64,000 nt of DNA from Opisthorchis felineus. Lineage: Eukaryota > Platyhelminthes > Trematoda > Opisthorchiida > Opisthorchiidae. The stretch covers positions 219,842-283,841 of the forward strand of contig SJOL01007370.1 of assembly GCA_004794785.1 (NCBI GenBank), read 5' to 3'. The stretch's first letter is position 1, and each line of letters starts with the position of its first letter. Shown in pieces: positions 23,801 to 35,800 of this stretch. The notes below the pieces were generated by a model. That model saw only the letters and a program-made list of their open reading frames with translations. It was not told the DNA's origin and searched no databases. Made by a program: the position numbers and the translations under genes.

Positions 23801-26800
23801 CTTCATAAATGAATAATGCATGAAAAGAGGACAACTGCGCATTAGAGACGACAGTTCGACGCAAGTTCGTTCTCTCAATTCTAATGGCGCCGAATGGCTC
23901 TGGGTATGTCTTGTTATTGTTGGGATTGTGGTTGGGAATGAGGAGCTATACATTGAAGGCAATAGATCGGGGGCGTTGGATACACCGATGGATCGTCAGC
24001 ATCTCTAATCGTGAGTGTAGTTTACCTTGAGGCTCCCAACCAGGGAGACAATATTTTTCAGCGCGACTGAATTTGTTGGCCTTAATCTTCATATTTCGCT
24101 GACCTGAACTCCTTTAGCCACTTCGCTAATGATTGGGTAAAAGTGGTTGCTTCAAGTAGACGGCCTTCTGGCGTTCAAGGGACATGATCAATCCAGTGCA
24201 GTCTATGGACCAATGTATCGTAAGCTTTAGTTATTTTTCCAGCTATACCTAAGATGGTGTCAGCTAACATGTGCTGCTTATCGATGGAGAAATTTAGCGG
24301 AGGAACCTTAACACCGAGATCTAAAAGTTATTACATCTGGTCAACCTTGAACCTGTGATCACACGCGTAGTTTCCTCCTCCTGGCTCTGGTGTCCAAGGA
24401 CACTTTGTACTCTAAAACATTTCTAATGGGTCACGATGGTGCTGTACAGTTGTTGACTTGATTTGGATTGTTGGGACCAATCCCTGCGATTGCTTTTTTA
24501 TACTTTGCTCTTCATTTTTCAGGGAGCGATCATCGTCGGTACCGTATTGTATGTTAATTCACTTGACGGTTTGGGAACTGACTTGCTAAAATAAGTTTGA
24601 TTGACATCGAAATTCATGCTCCACCGCCCTCTGATTAGGTCTCAGCAGTTGGTCTGATCGCCTAACAATACAGTTCACGGTTCACATACCAAACGGTTGC
24701 CAACCGCGCTTGTGCGTACGGCAAATATGATTTAAATGGTCCCTTTCTGTGGTAAACGTGTCCAGACTGTTGGGTGTTTAGATGTGTCGAATGCTTTACA
24801 AGGACCGTGCTAGTAATTCCGTGATAGATTTCATGCGTAAGCGAGTTCTTTTTAACTATCAAAAACCGAATATATCATTAATGTTCACCCATCGGGTGGC
24901 ACTGCTCATCCGACTGCGAAGAGATATTTCATTCCGAATGAATCGATCAGACGGTCATTTCAGGCAGTGAAAGGGTCGATTAGCAGTGCTCATAAGACCT
25001 TCTCAGAGCCGGCCCGCCATGTCCCAGAGATCGATGTTTCCTTGATGCAGATGCGGTATCGTGGCTCCATCCTACATTGAACTGGAGATTCAGCACTTTA
25101 TCGACTATTGGGGCTGAATTGTTTCTATGGAAGCTTCCTGTCGAGTATTTGACAGTGAATTGAAGTGACATGTGGACTTCGGTTCTATCTACTTCCCTTC
25201 ATCGTTCCGATAACTTACCTTGACGGAAAATTGCTTGCCGGGAAGTCAGACAGTCTTTTGATGCGTTGCTTAATGTTTTTTACTCCACCCGCCACGAAGC
25301 AGAAGAGTAAGATGGACGCACAAGTAAACCAATCTTTTAGACCCACCCTAGCAGTGCTTTTGTTCAAGGTTAACCCATTTGTGGGTGGTCGCCACTTGCG
25401 CTTGCTAACTAGTTACTATTCCGACTGGTTACTGATCTTTGCTCGCAACGAGTTGTCGGTCTGGTGCTGCTATTTTTACCGTGTTATACAAGTCTCATCA
25501 GGTAGGGCTATAAGGGCCCTATTATATTTGTGCGTTGCATCTCGAAGACCCACTCCATCAGCCAATCTGGGTGTTGTTTTTCTCCGGTACTCGTTGGAGT
25601 GACAAAGTTTCCAGTAGTAATGAGCAAACTTTCATTTTAGGCAATAGGCTACATTGTCGAAACGAATATCGCAGAATTTTTTAGGTGAAAGAACGATGGG
25701 CGACCACCGCCTGCAGATGTCCAATTTTCCTCAGGTTGTAGCCGACTGCCTTGAGTTTTTTGTGTACTCACATCTTTTATTCTGGAGTGCAGTGAGCTGT
25801 TCCTGCGTGGCTGTTCTACAGGCAGACGAATGACACCACTGCAACATTAACGTGTTTGCCTGTGGTACAGATTGAACGTCGCAAAGTGCATATCAATGTC
25901 AAAAGCGTAGGTGCACTGTCCGCATTCGTAGAGCCGTTCGATTTCATATTCTGTTTCAGCTTGGATTTTAGCTAACCCCATTTCCCACCCTTCATTCAGG
26001 AATGATTGAAGCTGCATGTACTCTGATGACGTTGGATGTTGCCGGCTTCAAGAATGATTATCTAATCGTTTTTCTTATCTGTCTGTACGAAAGTGTGCCA
26101 TGAGAGAAGTTGTCCTGACACTGGATGTTGATTCTTTTCTTCTATTCTTATTGTGTACAACGTGATTCCTCGTTTTGTGGTTTCGGTTTTATGCCTATAC
26201 CACCTTTTTTGACCTGAACGTAAACCACTCTTTGACCTGGTAATCGCACGTGTTGCTTAAATCAACACGTGGATTTCGCTATCTTGTAGCCACGTTGCCT
26301 TGAGTCGGTGTGGACTTTGGGATCCCTATTGGTTGTTGATCAGGTGGCTGTTGATCTGTTCGCCGAGCTTGGCAATGGACTTGCGAACGTTTCGCCACCA
26401 TACGAAAAGACAACATCATTGCGCCGTTGGGTGGGTACTGCCTCTTTGCCTATGTACGTTTATATGGCATTTGAAGACTGTTATCTTCTAACGTGATTAC
26501 CTATTTGGGGGACAGCGTTTTTCGTGAATCTATTGGTCGTTTGCGATCTTTGTTACGTTGTGATCTGCGTTCCTTTGAGTTGATTCGTTATCCTAACGCT
26601 TTTCTGTTTTTAGTAGTTTCTTTGCTGGTTTTGATTGGCCGTCATCTCGGTTTGCATTGCGTTATGATCTGATCTTCTCGAAGTACATCGCAGCACAACG
26701 GAATCCAAGTTTAAAGAAGAAGAACGCCTGTACAAATTGTTCCAGGGAAATGGATACCCAAGGAATTTCATCCGGAGATCACTCAGGAAGGGAAATACGA

Positions 26801-29800
26801 CCGATGCAACACCACAAAGTGGAAGCAAGCGAGTCACACTGACATACGTCAAGAACACCGCTGAAATGGCGGCAAGGCTCTTACGACAGCACAATACGGC
26901 GGTCGCTTACAACACTTTGCGGAGGACACTATCAAGACCAATAGGAAAATTAGATCCAATGGTGAATAACAATGTCATATACAGGATCCAATGCATGGAC
27001 TGCAACCAACGGTACATATGACAAACGGGAAGGAAGCTCTCCACCAGAATACATGAACACAAGCTCGCTACTAAAGGACACAATCAATTTTCCCTCATCT
27101 TCGTACACAAAGATCAGAAAGGAAACGAGTTCGACTGGAGCGGCGTTAACACACTAGCTCAAGCAAGAAGAAAGAAAGAACGTGAATGAATGGAAGCGTG
27201 GTACTCCACTGAAGAAGCTGTCAACAAATATATCGAAATTGATGCTATTTACGAACCAATAAGAGCAAGTGAACGCCAGAACCGCAGAACTCTGAGCTGC
27301 GAAAGCAACCAGACGAGGAACTCATAAGAGAAGCAGGAAAGCCCCATTCAAACGGACACATCAGTTTGATAGGAGGAGGCACCCAACCAATAAATCAAAG
27401 CACCGAATTAACCGGCGAACGCAGGGACACTAGCTGTTACAGTGGAGAAAATAGGGCGTTGCAAGCAACCAATCGATCTCGAGAAGATCAGGCCACAACG
27501 CAATGCAAATCGTGAGGAGGGCCAATCAAAGGCAGAGAAGAAACTACTAAAAACGGAAGGCGTTGGGACAACCAATGAACTCAAAGGAACGCAGACCACA
27601 AAGCGAAAACAATCACAAACGGACCAATAGATTCATGAAGAACGCTGTTCCCCATATAGCTAATCATCCTAGATGATTGATAGTCTTCCAATGCTATATA
27701 AGCGCACACAGACAAAGGGGAAGTACCCACCCAACGGCGCACTGCTGTTGTCTCCTAGTATGGTGAGGAAACGTTTGCAGGACAATTGCCAAGCTCGGCG
27801 AACAGATTAACAACCTTCTGCTCAACACCAAATAAACCAACCCTAGGTACCGATATTTCAACACATCACCATTTCTGGGATTCCTTTAGGTGTCAGCAGT
27901 TCCCTAACCGGTGTATAGAAGCCGGCGAAGTCTCACGATTTGAGGTGTGTACAATTTTATTATATTATTCTATTCACAGTACCACATTTCCTGTCCCAAC
28001 ATACATAATATTTGTAGCGACAAACAGCTAGGACACCCAGACATTTAAGAAAACTACTGGGATCGAAGATTTTGACATTTATGTACTAGATTTAAGTACT
28101 ACCGGTTGTCTCCAGCAATCACTTGGGCCACAGGGAGTCACACGCAAAACCCCGAAAGTCAAATCGTTCAGCAAAAGATTTATCAACAAATGGATTAGCA
28201 TGAATAAAATAATAAAATAACAAAGCTGTACACACCTCAAATCCTGGGACCACGCCGGCTTCTGTGCATCGGTTGAGGAATTGCTAATTCCTAACGGATC
28301 CCAAAGTCCATGCCGACTCAAGACAACGTGGCTTCAAGATAACGAAATCCACGTGTTGATGTAAACAACACGTGTGATCACAGGGTCAAAGAGCGGTTTA
28401 CGTTTAGGTCAAGAACAAGGTGGTATAGGCGCAAAACCGAAACCACAAAAACGGGGAATCACGTTGTACACAATAAGGATAGAAGAAAAGAATCAACACC
28501 GCCCCCCAAAGCCAGCATGGTTTTCATTGATCTACCGACTCAATCCACCGCATGCATGAATGAGGCCAACGAGAATGGTACAACTGCTCTAACCACAAAC
28601 ACCTCCCTCAATCCGGAGCATGCGCCCAGAATGGGTGAGCAACTAGGTGTCTTCTACTCTTTCCAGCAAGCACATGCGAAGTATACCGCGCCTAACCTTA
28701 CTTGAGGCAGTCTTTACTAGCACTTCCCGAATATGACCATCACTTCCGGGCTCGCCCTTTCTCCCAATGTCTGCGACTTGGATTTTCGCCGCTGAATAAT
28801 ACAAAGTCCCCAACTCGAAAATCTCGACGGTTTCGCATCCACTTGTATCGTAACTGTAAAGACGGAATGTACTCCTTCAACCATCGACGCCACAAGGTAT
28901 CGGCCAACACTTGCCCCTGTCTCCAACATCGGGTATATCTGTCGCGTATATTGGTCGCATCATCTGATAAATCAAGCTGTTCCCGCAATAATAACAAGTG
29001 ACTTGGGGTCACCACGTCTAATGAGTCTGGATCATCGTAGACAGGTGCAAGTGGACGGTTATTTAAGATACGGTCCATGTCAGTGAGGAAAGTAGACAAA
29101 GATTCGTCGGTCAACATTTGCCCGCGGTAGACCGTACTCAGCAGTCAGCGGATAGATCGTAACTGACACTCCCATACTCCTCTGCGGTGACTGCTATAGG
29201 ATGGATTAAAGTGCCACTCGATCCCGTGGGCTAGCATCCTCTTATTAACGGGAGCGTAGTTTAGCAATTTCAGAAGTTGCCGAAGTCCTAGTTCGGCTCC
29301 AACGAAATTACTTCCTTGGTCACTGTACATTTCCTTTGGTGAACTGCGACGGTTAACAAAACTGGAAAGTGCCGTAAGGAAGGAGTCGGTCGATAAGGAA
29401 TGAGCTACCTTGATGTGAAGTGCACGAATCTTCAAACAGGAGAAGATACATCCGTATCGCTTCCTCGAGTGTCGTTCGTCGCGTACGAAAAAGGGACTGA
29501 AATAGTTCCCACCGGTGGCGGAAAAAAGCCTAATCAGGTTCAACTCTGCAGGCCGGTAAGGATGCCATCAACTGTTCCGCTGGCTTCATCGACCTTGCCC
29601 TACATGACAAACACCTACGCACAAGCCCGTTAAGTGCGACTGCCGCCTTGACAATCCAAAATTTATGACGCATAACAGCTAGAACATGCGCTGTGCCCAT
29701 ATGTCCTTCCAACTCCTGGTAGTCTCTAATCAGACAATGTGTCGCGTGATGTCGACTAGGAAGTACGATAGGATGTCTGCGGGATTGGGACAAACCACTA

Positions 29801-32800
29801 TTTTGCAGCCTTCCTCTGACACGTATTAGTCCTTCAAGAAACATTGGAGATAGTTTACGTGACGAGTTAGCCGACCTCATATTCTGGCTCTCATCGGGAC
29901 GTGATTCTCCGGTGAGGGAATTATATAACTGCTGAAAGGCGTGTCGTTGTACGTATTGCAATATTTAATATTCTGCTGCTCTCAATTCATTAAGTCGCGA
30001 AGACCTAAGAGCAAAAACCCCTCTTCTTTGTTTGACTTTACGCGGAGGTGCAATTTGAATCGTGTCATCCACACTATGGCTCGTTTCAGCCTAGTCCGTG
30101 AAGAATAGTAAGAGAGCAGTTTTTCAATTGCTAATTCTACCAGAAAAGCAGTGTTCAGGACGTTAGACTCCTTGACTTCGAGGCTCGGTATAGCGTCGGC
30201 AAGACATTTAACATTCAATTTCAGGGCTTTGTAGAAAGGCTGGGCCATCCAACCAAACGTCTAGAACGTCTATGCGGCTACCAGTGACTCCCCTCGATGC
30301 GTGATCTCCTGGATTGTCTTGCGTTGACGCATGCCTCCACTGGAATACTTCGGTATTCTCGCAATTGAATCCTAGCCTATTAGCGACGAAAGTCTTATAT
30401 TTGGACTTTCTGTTATAGATATAACGAAGCACGATCATAGAATCGGTCCACGAGTAAGTACTATCTATTTTCAAATTCAGTTTTCTCAGGACGTGGCGCT
30501 TTAACCTTACGGGCAAGACGGCAGCTTGCAATTCCAGTCGCGGTATAGTAACAGGCTTTATAGGGGAAACACAGGATTCACCGATCAGAAACTTACAGCA
30601 TACCATCCAGGAACTGCGTATACAAAGTACATAAACAACGGATCCGCAATCAACTTCTGAGGTATCAGAGATGATATGCAGTTCAGTGTGACGTACGCCA
30701 AACTCAATAGGCGTGATGCATCGAGGTATTTCCAAAGCCTCAACTCTTTGTATGTCGCGCTGCCAACACCCACAAGGCTTCGATGGCTGTATCACTGCGT
30801 TCATCCAAACCACATTTCTTCTCGCACAGTCGTTGTACTAATCGTATGGGTTGAAGTAAAAGCGGGGCCACAAATTCGAGGGGGTCGTAAAGTGAGGTGA
30901 TGCAAGAAAGGACGTTACGTTTTGTCGCTGGGTTTGCTGGCAAATCGACCGTAGATCGGAAGCAGTCAGTTTTGATAGACCAGCACAGACCCAATGTCTT
31001 GTGCAAACTCGAATCTGAAGTGTTGAGGTCAACTAGCTTGCTGACAGGGATGATATTCTGCTTACCCATTTATGCAGAAAAACCCTCCCAGGTTCAACAT
31101 CGAACTGAGTTCACAAATTAGTTTTTTTGGCTATATCGACAGATTTCACTGATACAAGGCAATCATCTACGTAAAAGTTCTCCTTTACTACAGAAACTGT
31201 CCTTTCGTCGAAAACATTTCTGTTGTCATCAGCCACTCTACGTAGAGCAAAAGCAGCGCAAATCGGGGAAGAAGTGGCTCCAAACAGGTGCACGTTAAGA
31301 CGATAGACGTCTGGGAATTTTTTCAGATCGCCGCCAGTGTACCACAGAAAACTGAATGATGCTTTATCCTCCGGTGGTAAGGGTACTTGTTAGAACATCT
31401 ATATCTGCAGACAGCAGTTTCATGGAGTCGGAAACGAAGTAAAACGTCGGTGATGTCATTAGTAAGGTCAGGTCCGGAAAATAGGCAGTCATCAAGGGAA
31501 ACACCTTGACTTTTCGCAGCGCACTCGGAAACTACACGGACCTTCGTAAAGCTTTCGACGGTTGGAGACGGGATGATGTGGGATGAAGCGCAAGCCTTCT
31601 GTTGAACCAACTAGCGATCGATTTACATGCCTCCTTCTTTCGGCCCTGTCCAACTTCTTAAAACAGATCGAAAGCCTCAGCTCATCCTTCCGTACCTCGT
31701 CAGGAAATGGTCCTCATTGTCGTTTGGCCATTATCTTCCAATCACTTCACCAAGCCAGTTCTACTCTTTCATTTCCTCCATACTACGGTGTAGTGCACCT
31801 ACTGGGCATTGTATGCCCACCCACTGTCTAGTTTTCAACAGAATTTTTTTTGCGCACCATGCGCAACTTGGGAGCAACCTTTTTGTCTTGTAGAGCGAAT
31901 CGATCCAATGTGCAACTTGTGGTTTAGCACATGTGCACCTTTTGGTAACCTATTCGTCTGTGCACAATGCTGTTTGGTGCAACCATGAATGTTTCATATG
32001 AATGGCTGGCTATGCTACTTTATTGCTTAGTTTGTTAGTGAATTGCGGTGGGCGAACACATATCTCCCTTGATCTTTACTTTAGAAAGCAGTGGCTATTC
32101 TGTCCGACAGTGGTTTACGTTCGAAGCGAGTGCAACGTTTGGGAGATGTTTTCAGTGGAGGGTTTTTCCGTCATGATGATGGACTGTGTGCATCTGTGAA
32201 TGTGTTTTTGTGCACTTTTTGTATTCCCGTGGTTCACACCGTGATTCTGATGAATACAATTCAAAGCTCATGTTGATAGTGCGAAAGATGGCCGACCGAA
32301 ATTCACCAATACTTATTACCATGGTTTTAGGGATATGACTTCACTTTCATAGTCTCTTCAGGCTCCATTAGGAACTAGTACCTTCCACCTTGGTATCGTC
32401 TACGTGTTAGGGTCCCATGAAGTACACGAACAAAGCCCAGTCCGTGATCAGAATTAGGTCTTGGTTACTGGGGTGTCACGGCTTCGCGTGGTTTCCTTTA
32501 AAGCTTTCTTGGCCGCAACCTAACGCCTCATTCCCACATTACTTGCGATACTTGGTTTTCAGTCATAACGATCGGGCGTAATTCTTGTTACCTCAACCCC
32601 CCCCCCCCCAAAGATACCAATACGGGTGCTTGTTGCTGTTGCGGCTCAGACATGCCAAGCGTGAATATTTCTTTTGGGAGAGTTTTACATGCCTCATTAT
32701 TAACCCAGTAAAAGGGTCATCTAGATTGCAGATAGTGCTAAAGGTACGCCGCTTTCTCTTACAAACCAGCTCATCTTAGGTTTGTTGATGAGCGTTGCAA

Positions 32801-35800
32801 TAGCCCGGTGAAAATAACAATAACATATGAATGAATGTAGACTCCTTATGTGTGTGCTGCATCCCACAAACCGTTGTCTTTTGTCTGAGTAGGTGATGGC
32901 CACTTTGTGGTTTGTTCTTCATCACATCACACGAAGGTTTATAAAAACGTTGAACTATTCCGAACAGGTCAAATGCGCGTACTTCGATCATAGGTGACTT
33001 GGATACACTCGACAATCCCCAACCGCCCATGTGTACCTATCCTACTGAATCGACAGAAAATAAATCAACGGATCTCGGTATACATTCTAATTGGGTCCTA
33101 CCCTAACTGGGCATGCTACCACAATCTAGTTCACCTACGTAGGCGCTACTTATTTCAGTACCAGCTAATGCACTCGGTTCTCCCTAAAGTGATTGCGTGT
33201 GCGCTTGTCTATGTGTGTGGCCTTTAAGGCTGAAAATGGATGTTAAGCTACAGTGCCCGCGCATTCTACTTTAGTGTTATTGAACGTTGTTTGACCCGGG
33301 ATTTCAATTCTCTCATATTATAATAGTATAGACAGTGTTTGATGAATTACTAGTGTTAACCACCTACTCCATGACCTCCAAATGTGAGATGGGCATCCCA
33401 CACCAGACCTTACTGCTCGAGACATTTCAATGGTTAAGGTGTCAGTATGCGGACCAGAAGGTCCGTGGTTCGAACCCAACCTTAGCATCCTGACTTGTTT
33501 AGGGTTGGGCGAACTGACAGTATCCTAGCCCTCGTTTCTCCTTCCCTTGGCATGACAGCTGGGCACCGAAAGGGTGCTACAGCTGGACGATTATTATTCT
33601 TATTCTACGTCATTGATTTTGAACGAAACTGACAGCCGTATTGTAGTGGTCCAACTGTGTCTGCGGAACATCTGAAATCCAGAAAGCTCAACGATTGAAG
33701 CGGGTGCTACTATTTTGGAGGTTAGTGGTTTGAACACAGCCCTGCCTTTTTGCTTGCTTCTGCCTAGCCTGGGGCAATCAGGCAGTATCTTAGCTGTGTG
33801 CCACAGCTGAACAGTGTAATTTAGGAAATAATCCTTGATCCATGTGTCAAGTGGGGAACAGATGTTTGCAAGTATTGGAAGTAGGTGTTCCTCTGTAGGT
33901 TGTGTGATATCATTTGCTGAACATTTGTTTCGCTTTCCATCCTTTCTTCCCAGCAGACCACAACAATGTTCAAGTCAGGTTTAGATCAGGGATCAAACCA
34001 GCTTCCTTCGCAAAAGACTGGGACCACTGTCTCACACTGTGATGAGGAAGTGGACGGACTAGAGCTTGCTCGGTTGGTCCGAAATCTTTGGCCCAACAGC
34101 AAATCTGGCCGACGGTCCACAGGTGTGGTTGCCCTCCCAGACGTTAAACCCAACCGTTCCTCCAATCTGGCCCATAGTCTTGAGTCCAATGCGAAACGGC
34201 CTTCATCCGCAGCCATGCGACCGCAAGATTTGAACATACGACCAACTGTGCGACAACCAGGACAGTTGTTTAGAATGGAAGACCCATGTAAGCGGGACTG
34301 CAACGCCTCACTTTTCTCATTGTTTTATTACATTCTATGATCTTTCATGGTTACCTCACAGAGATCTCTAGGGTGTGTTAGTAGCTTATCTATGGGAGCT
34401 CCGCGTACAGAAAATCAGCTCTTGAAGTGCGAGCCAGAATCATTGCAATCCTCTCGCGATCAGTGCCGTTTATTTCATATGGCATTCTGGTTGAAACCCC
34501 AGCGCTTATGGTAACTAGTGAGTTCGTTGGTACATCCATCGGTCAGGCTCTCATCAGCTGTAATAACCACATACTTCCCGTACATTGGTTCTAGCTGCCG
34601 TAATTTCGTTCATCGATGATTTGGGGAGGTGCGGTAGAAGCTGCGCATTGTAGGTGGTAGTTGGTGTGACTGATGCGTAAATACAGGGGTGTAAGTGGAC
34701 TTTTCATTGGGGAGATCGGGAGGGGGGCTATGCATTGAAGGCAACAGCTTGGATGCACGAGCACCGTTAAGGGCGCCACTGGGCCATGTTTGACACTGTC
34801 TCTAACCATTCATGTGTCCCGTCTCGGGGTCCCCATCCAGGGAGACGGCAATGATAAACGCAGCTGAGTTTGCTGATAATTACTGTCATACTTCGCTGTC
34901 AAGTTATTGTTTGACCTCCCTGGTTCGTTTCCATCCTTCGCGTTGTTGTGTGAAAAGAACCCTTCGAGGAAGTCGGTCGACTGGCATACGAAGCACGTGA
35001 CCAAGCCAGCACAACCTATGGAGTGTGATCGGTTCGTCTATCGTGGACGAGTTTTCTCTTCCGAAGACCATTCGACCTACTTCAGCATTACTGATCCGGT
35101 GTTCCCACCGGCCTCTGATCAACTAACACAGCTTCATTGGGCCGCTTCAGGAAGCAGGTGCTCCGCGACCTCAGTGAGTGGTTTGAAACCGATGTTTGAC
35201 CAACTACATTTGACGAACAACCGATGTTGAGGCAATCTAGTTAGGCTTTCCAGGACCAGCGTTCAGTGGATACGACTTCCTCGGTTAGGGTCCCATGAGC
35301 CGCGTACCGTGGTTCGATCTTCCACCATTTTTCTTGTCCATAAGTTCGTAGCATGTCCGATGACCTTAGTGCATTGAGTTTGCTGCAGTCCTCTTGGTAT
35401 CTTCCCAACTTCTAATCTGGCAACCACATGGCTGGCGCAGCTTCACAAGGGCTACACATTATTTTCGTTGTCACAAATGGCCGTTTATGTTGATAGTTTT
35501 ATGGTGATATTCCCCATTGTGATCACAGTTTGGTAATATCACACTCGGTGCCTTCTTTTCTCTCCATGCGTCAATGTTTTTACCTTCACAGTAAGGAGAA
35601 TATCAGACTACGGATAAGTGCCGTGTTCTTTGTACACATGCACACACTCAAGAGCTGTGCGTTTTGCGCTGACGACAAGCGAAACCGAATTGCACTGGCT
35701 ACTCGACGTGTTCAAATAAGACCAGGGTTTCGAACTTCTCGCCTTGCAGATGGTGGATGCCTGACCTTAAAGGTGAACAAGCCTGGTGTTTCCATTTGTT

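Larger units (their letters stand above)
26126..28500 (+). mobile_element. Penelope-like element remnant with long inverted arms
   Basis: A coding remnant with a GIY-YIG nuclease signature (26698-27327) lies between two long inverted arms. The left arm is 26126-26683. The right arm is 27477 to about 27835 plus 28297-28500, read in reverse. Matching landmarks are CAACACGTGGATTTCG, GAGTCGG-TGGACTTTGGGATCC, CTGTTCGCCGAGCTTGGCAA and TTTTTAGTAGTTTCTT. Truncated copies with inverted terminal repeats are known for Penelope-like elements. The RT domain is missing: the coding part begins immediately inside the left arm. The element sits in intron 5 of the host gene. Confidence 0.72.
27477..28500. repeat. 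Right inverted arm of the Penelope-like element, with an extra insert
   Basis: It mirrors 26126-26683 in two blocks, 27477-27835 and 28297-28500. Between them lies sequence missing from the left arm, which itself contains an inverted pair (27868-27990 and 28190-28300). Confidence 0.72.
28700..31700 (-). mobile_element. BEL/Pao LTR-retrotransposon pol remnant, antisense in intron 5
   Basis: A minus-strand pol region in normal order: RT (31700-30740), RNase H region (30813-30208), integrase (29961-29145) and C-terminal integrase tail (29117-28720). Every domain is split by frameshifts, so it cannot encode a polyprotein. I could not identify flanking long terminal repeats or a gag. It abuts the Penelope-like element at 28500. 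Family assignment rests on the order of domains and on the tail that is typical of BEL/Pao. Confidence 0.8.

Noticed and set aside
25165..25602. 145-codon plus frame in intron 5
   Set aside because: No flanking splice sites in a fitting phase and no recognisable domain.
28750..31620. Functional LTR retrotransposon
   Set aside because: Domains are separated by several frameshifts and no terminal repeats were found.
33986..34303. Minus-strand 105-codon frame
   Set aside because: It is antisense to exon 6, which has better splice signals and phase agreement; it is most likely a shadow.
35700..35760. Further SINE head with GTTTCGAACTTC
   Set aside because: Only a weak B-box-like string, with no A box or shared body.
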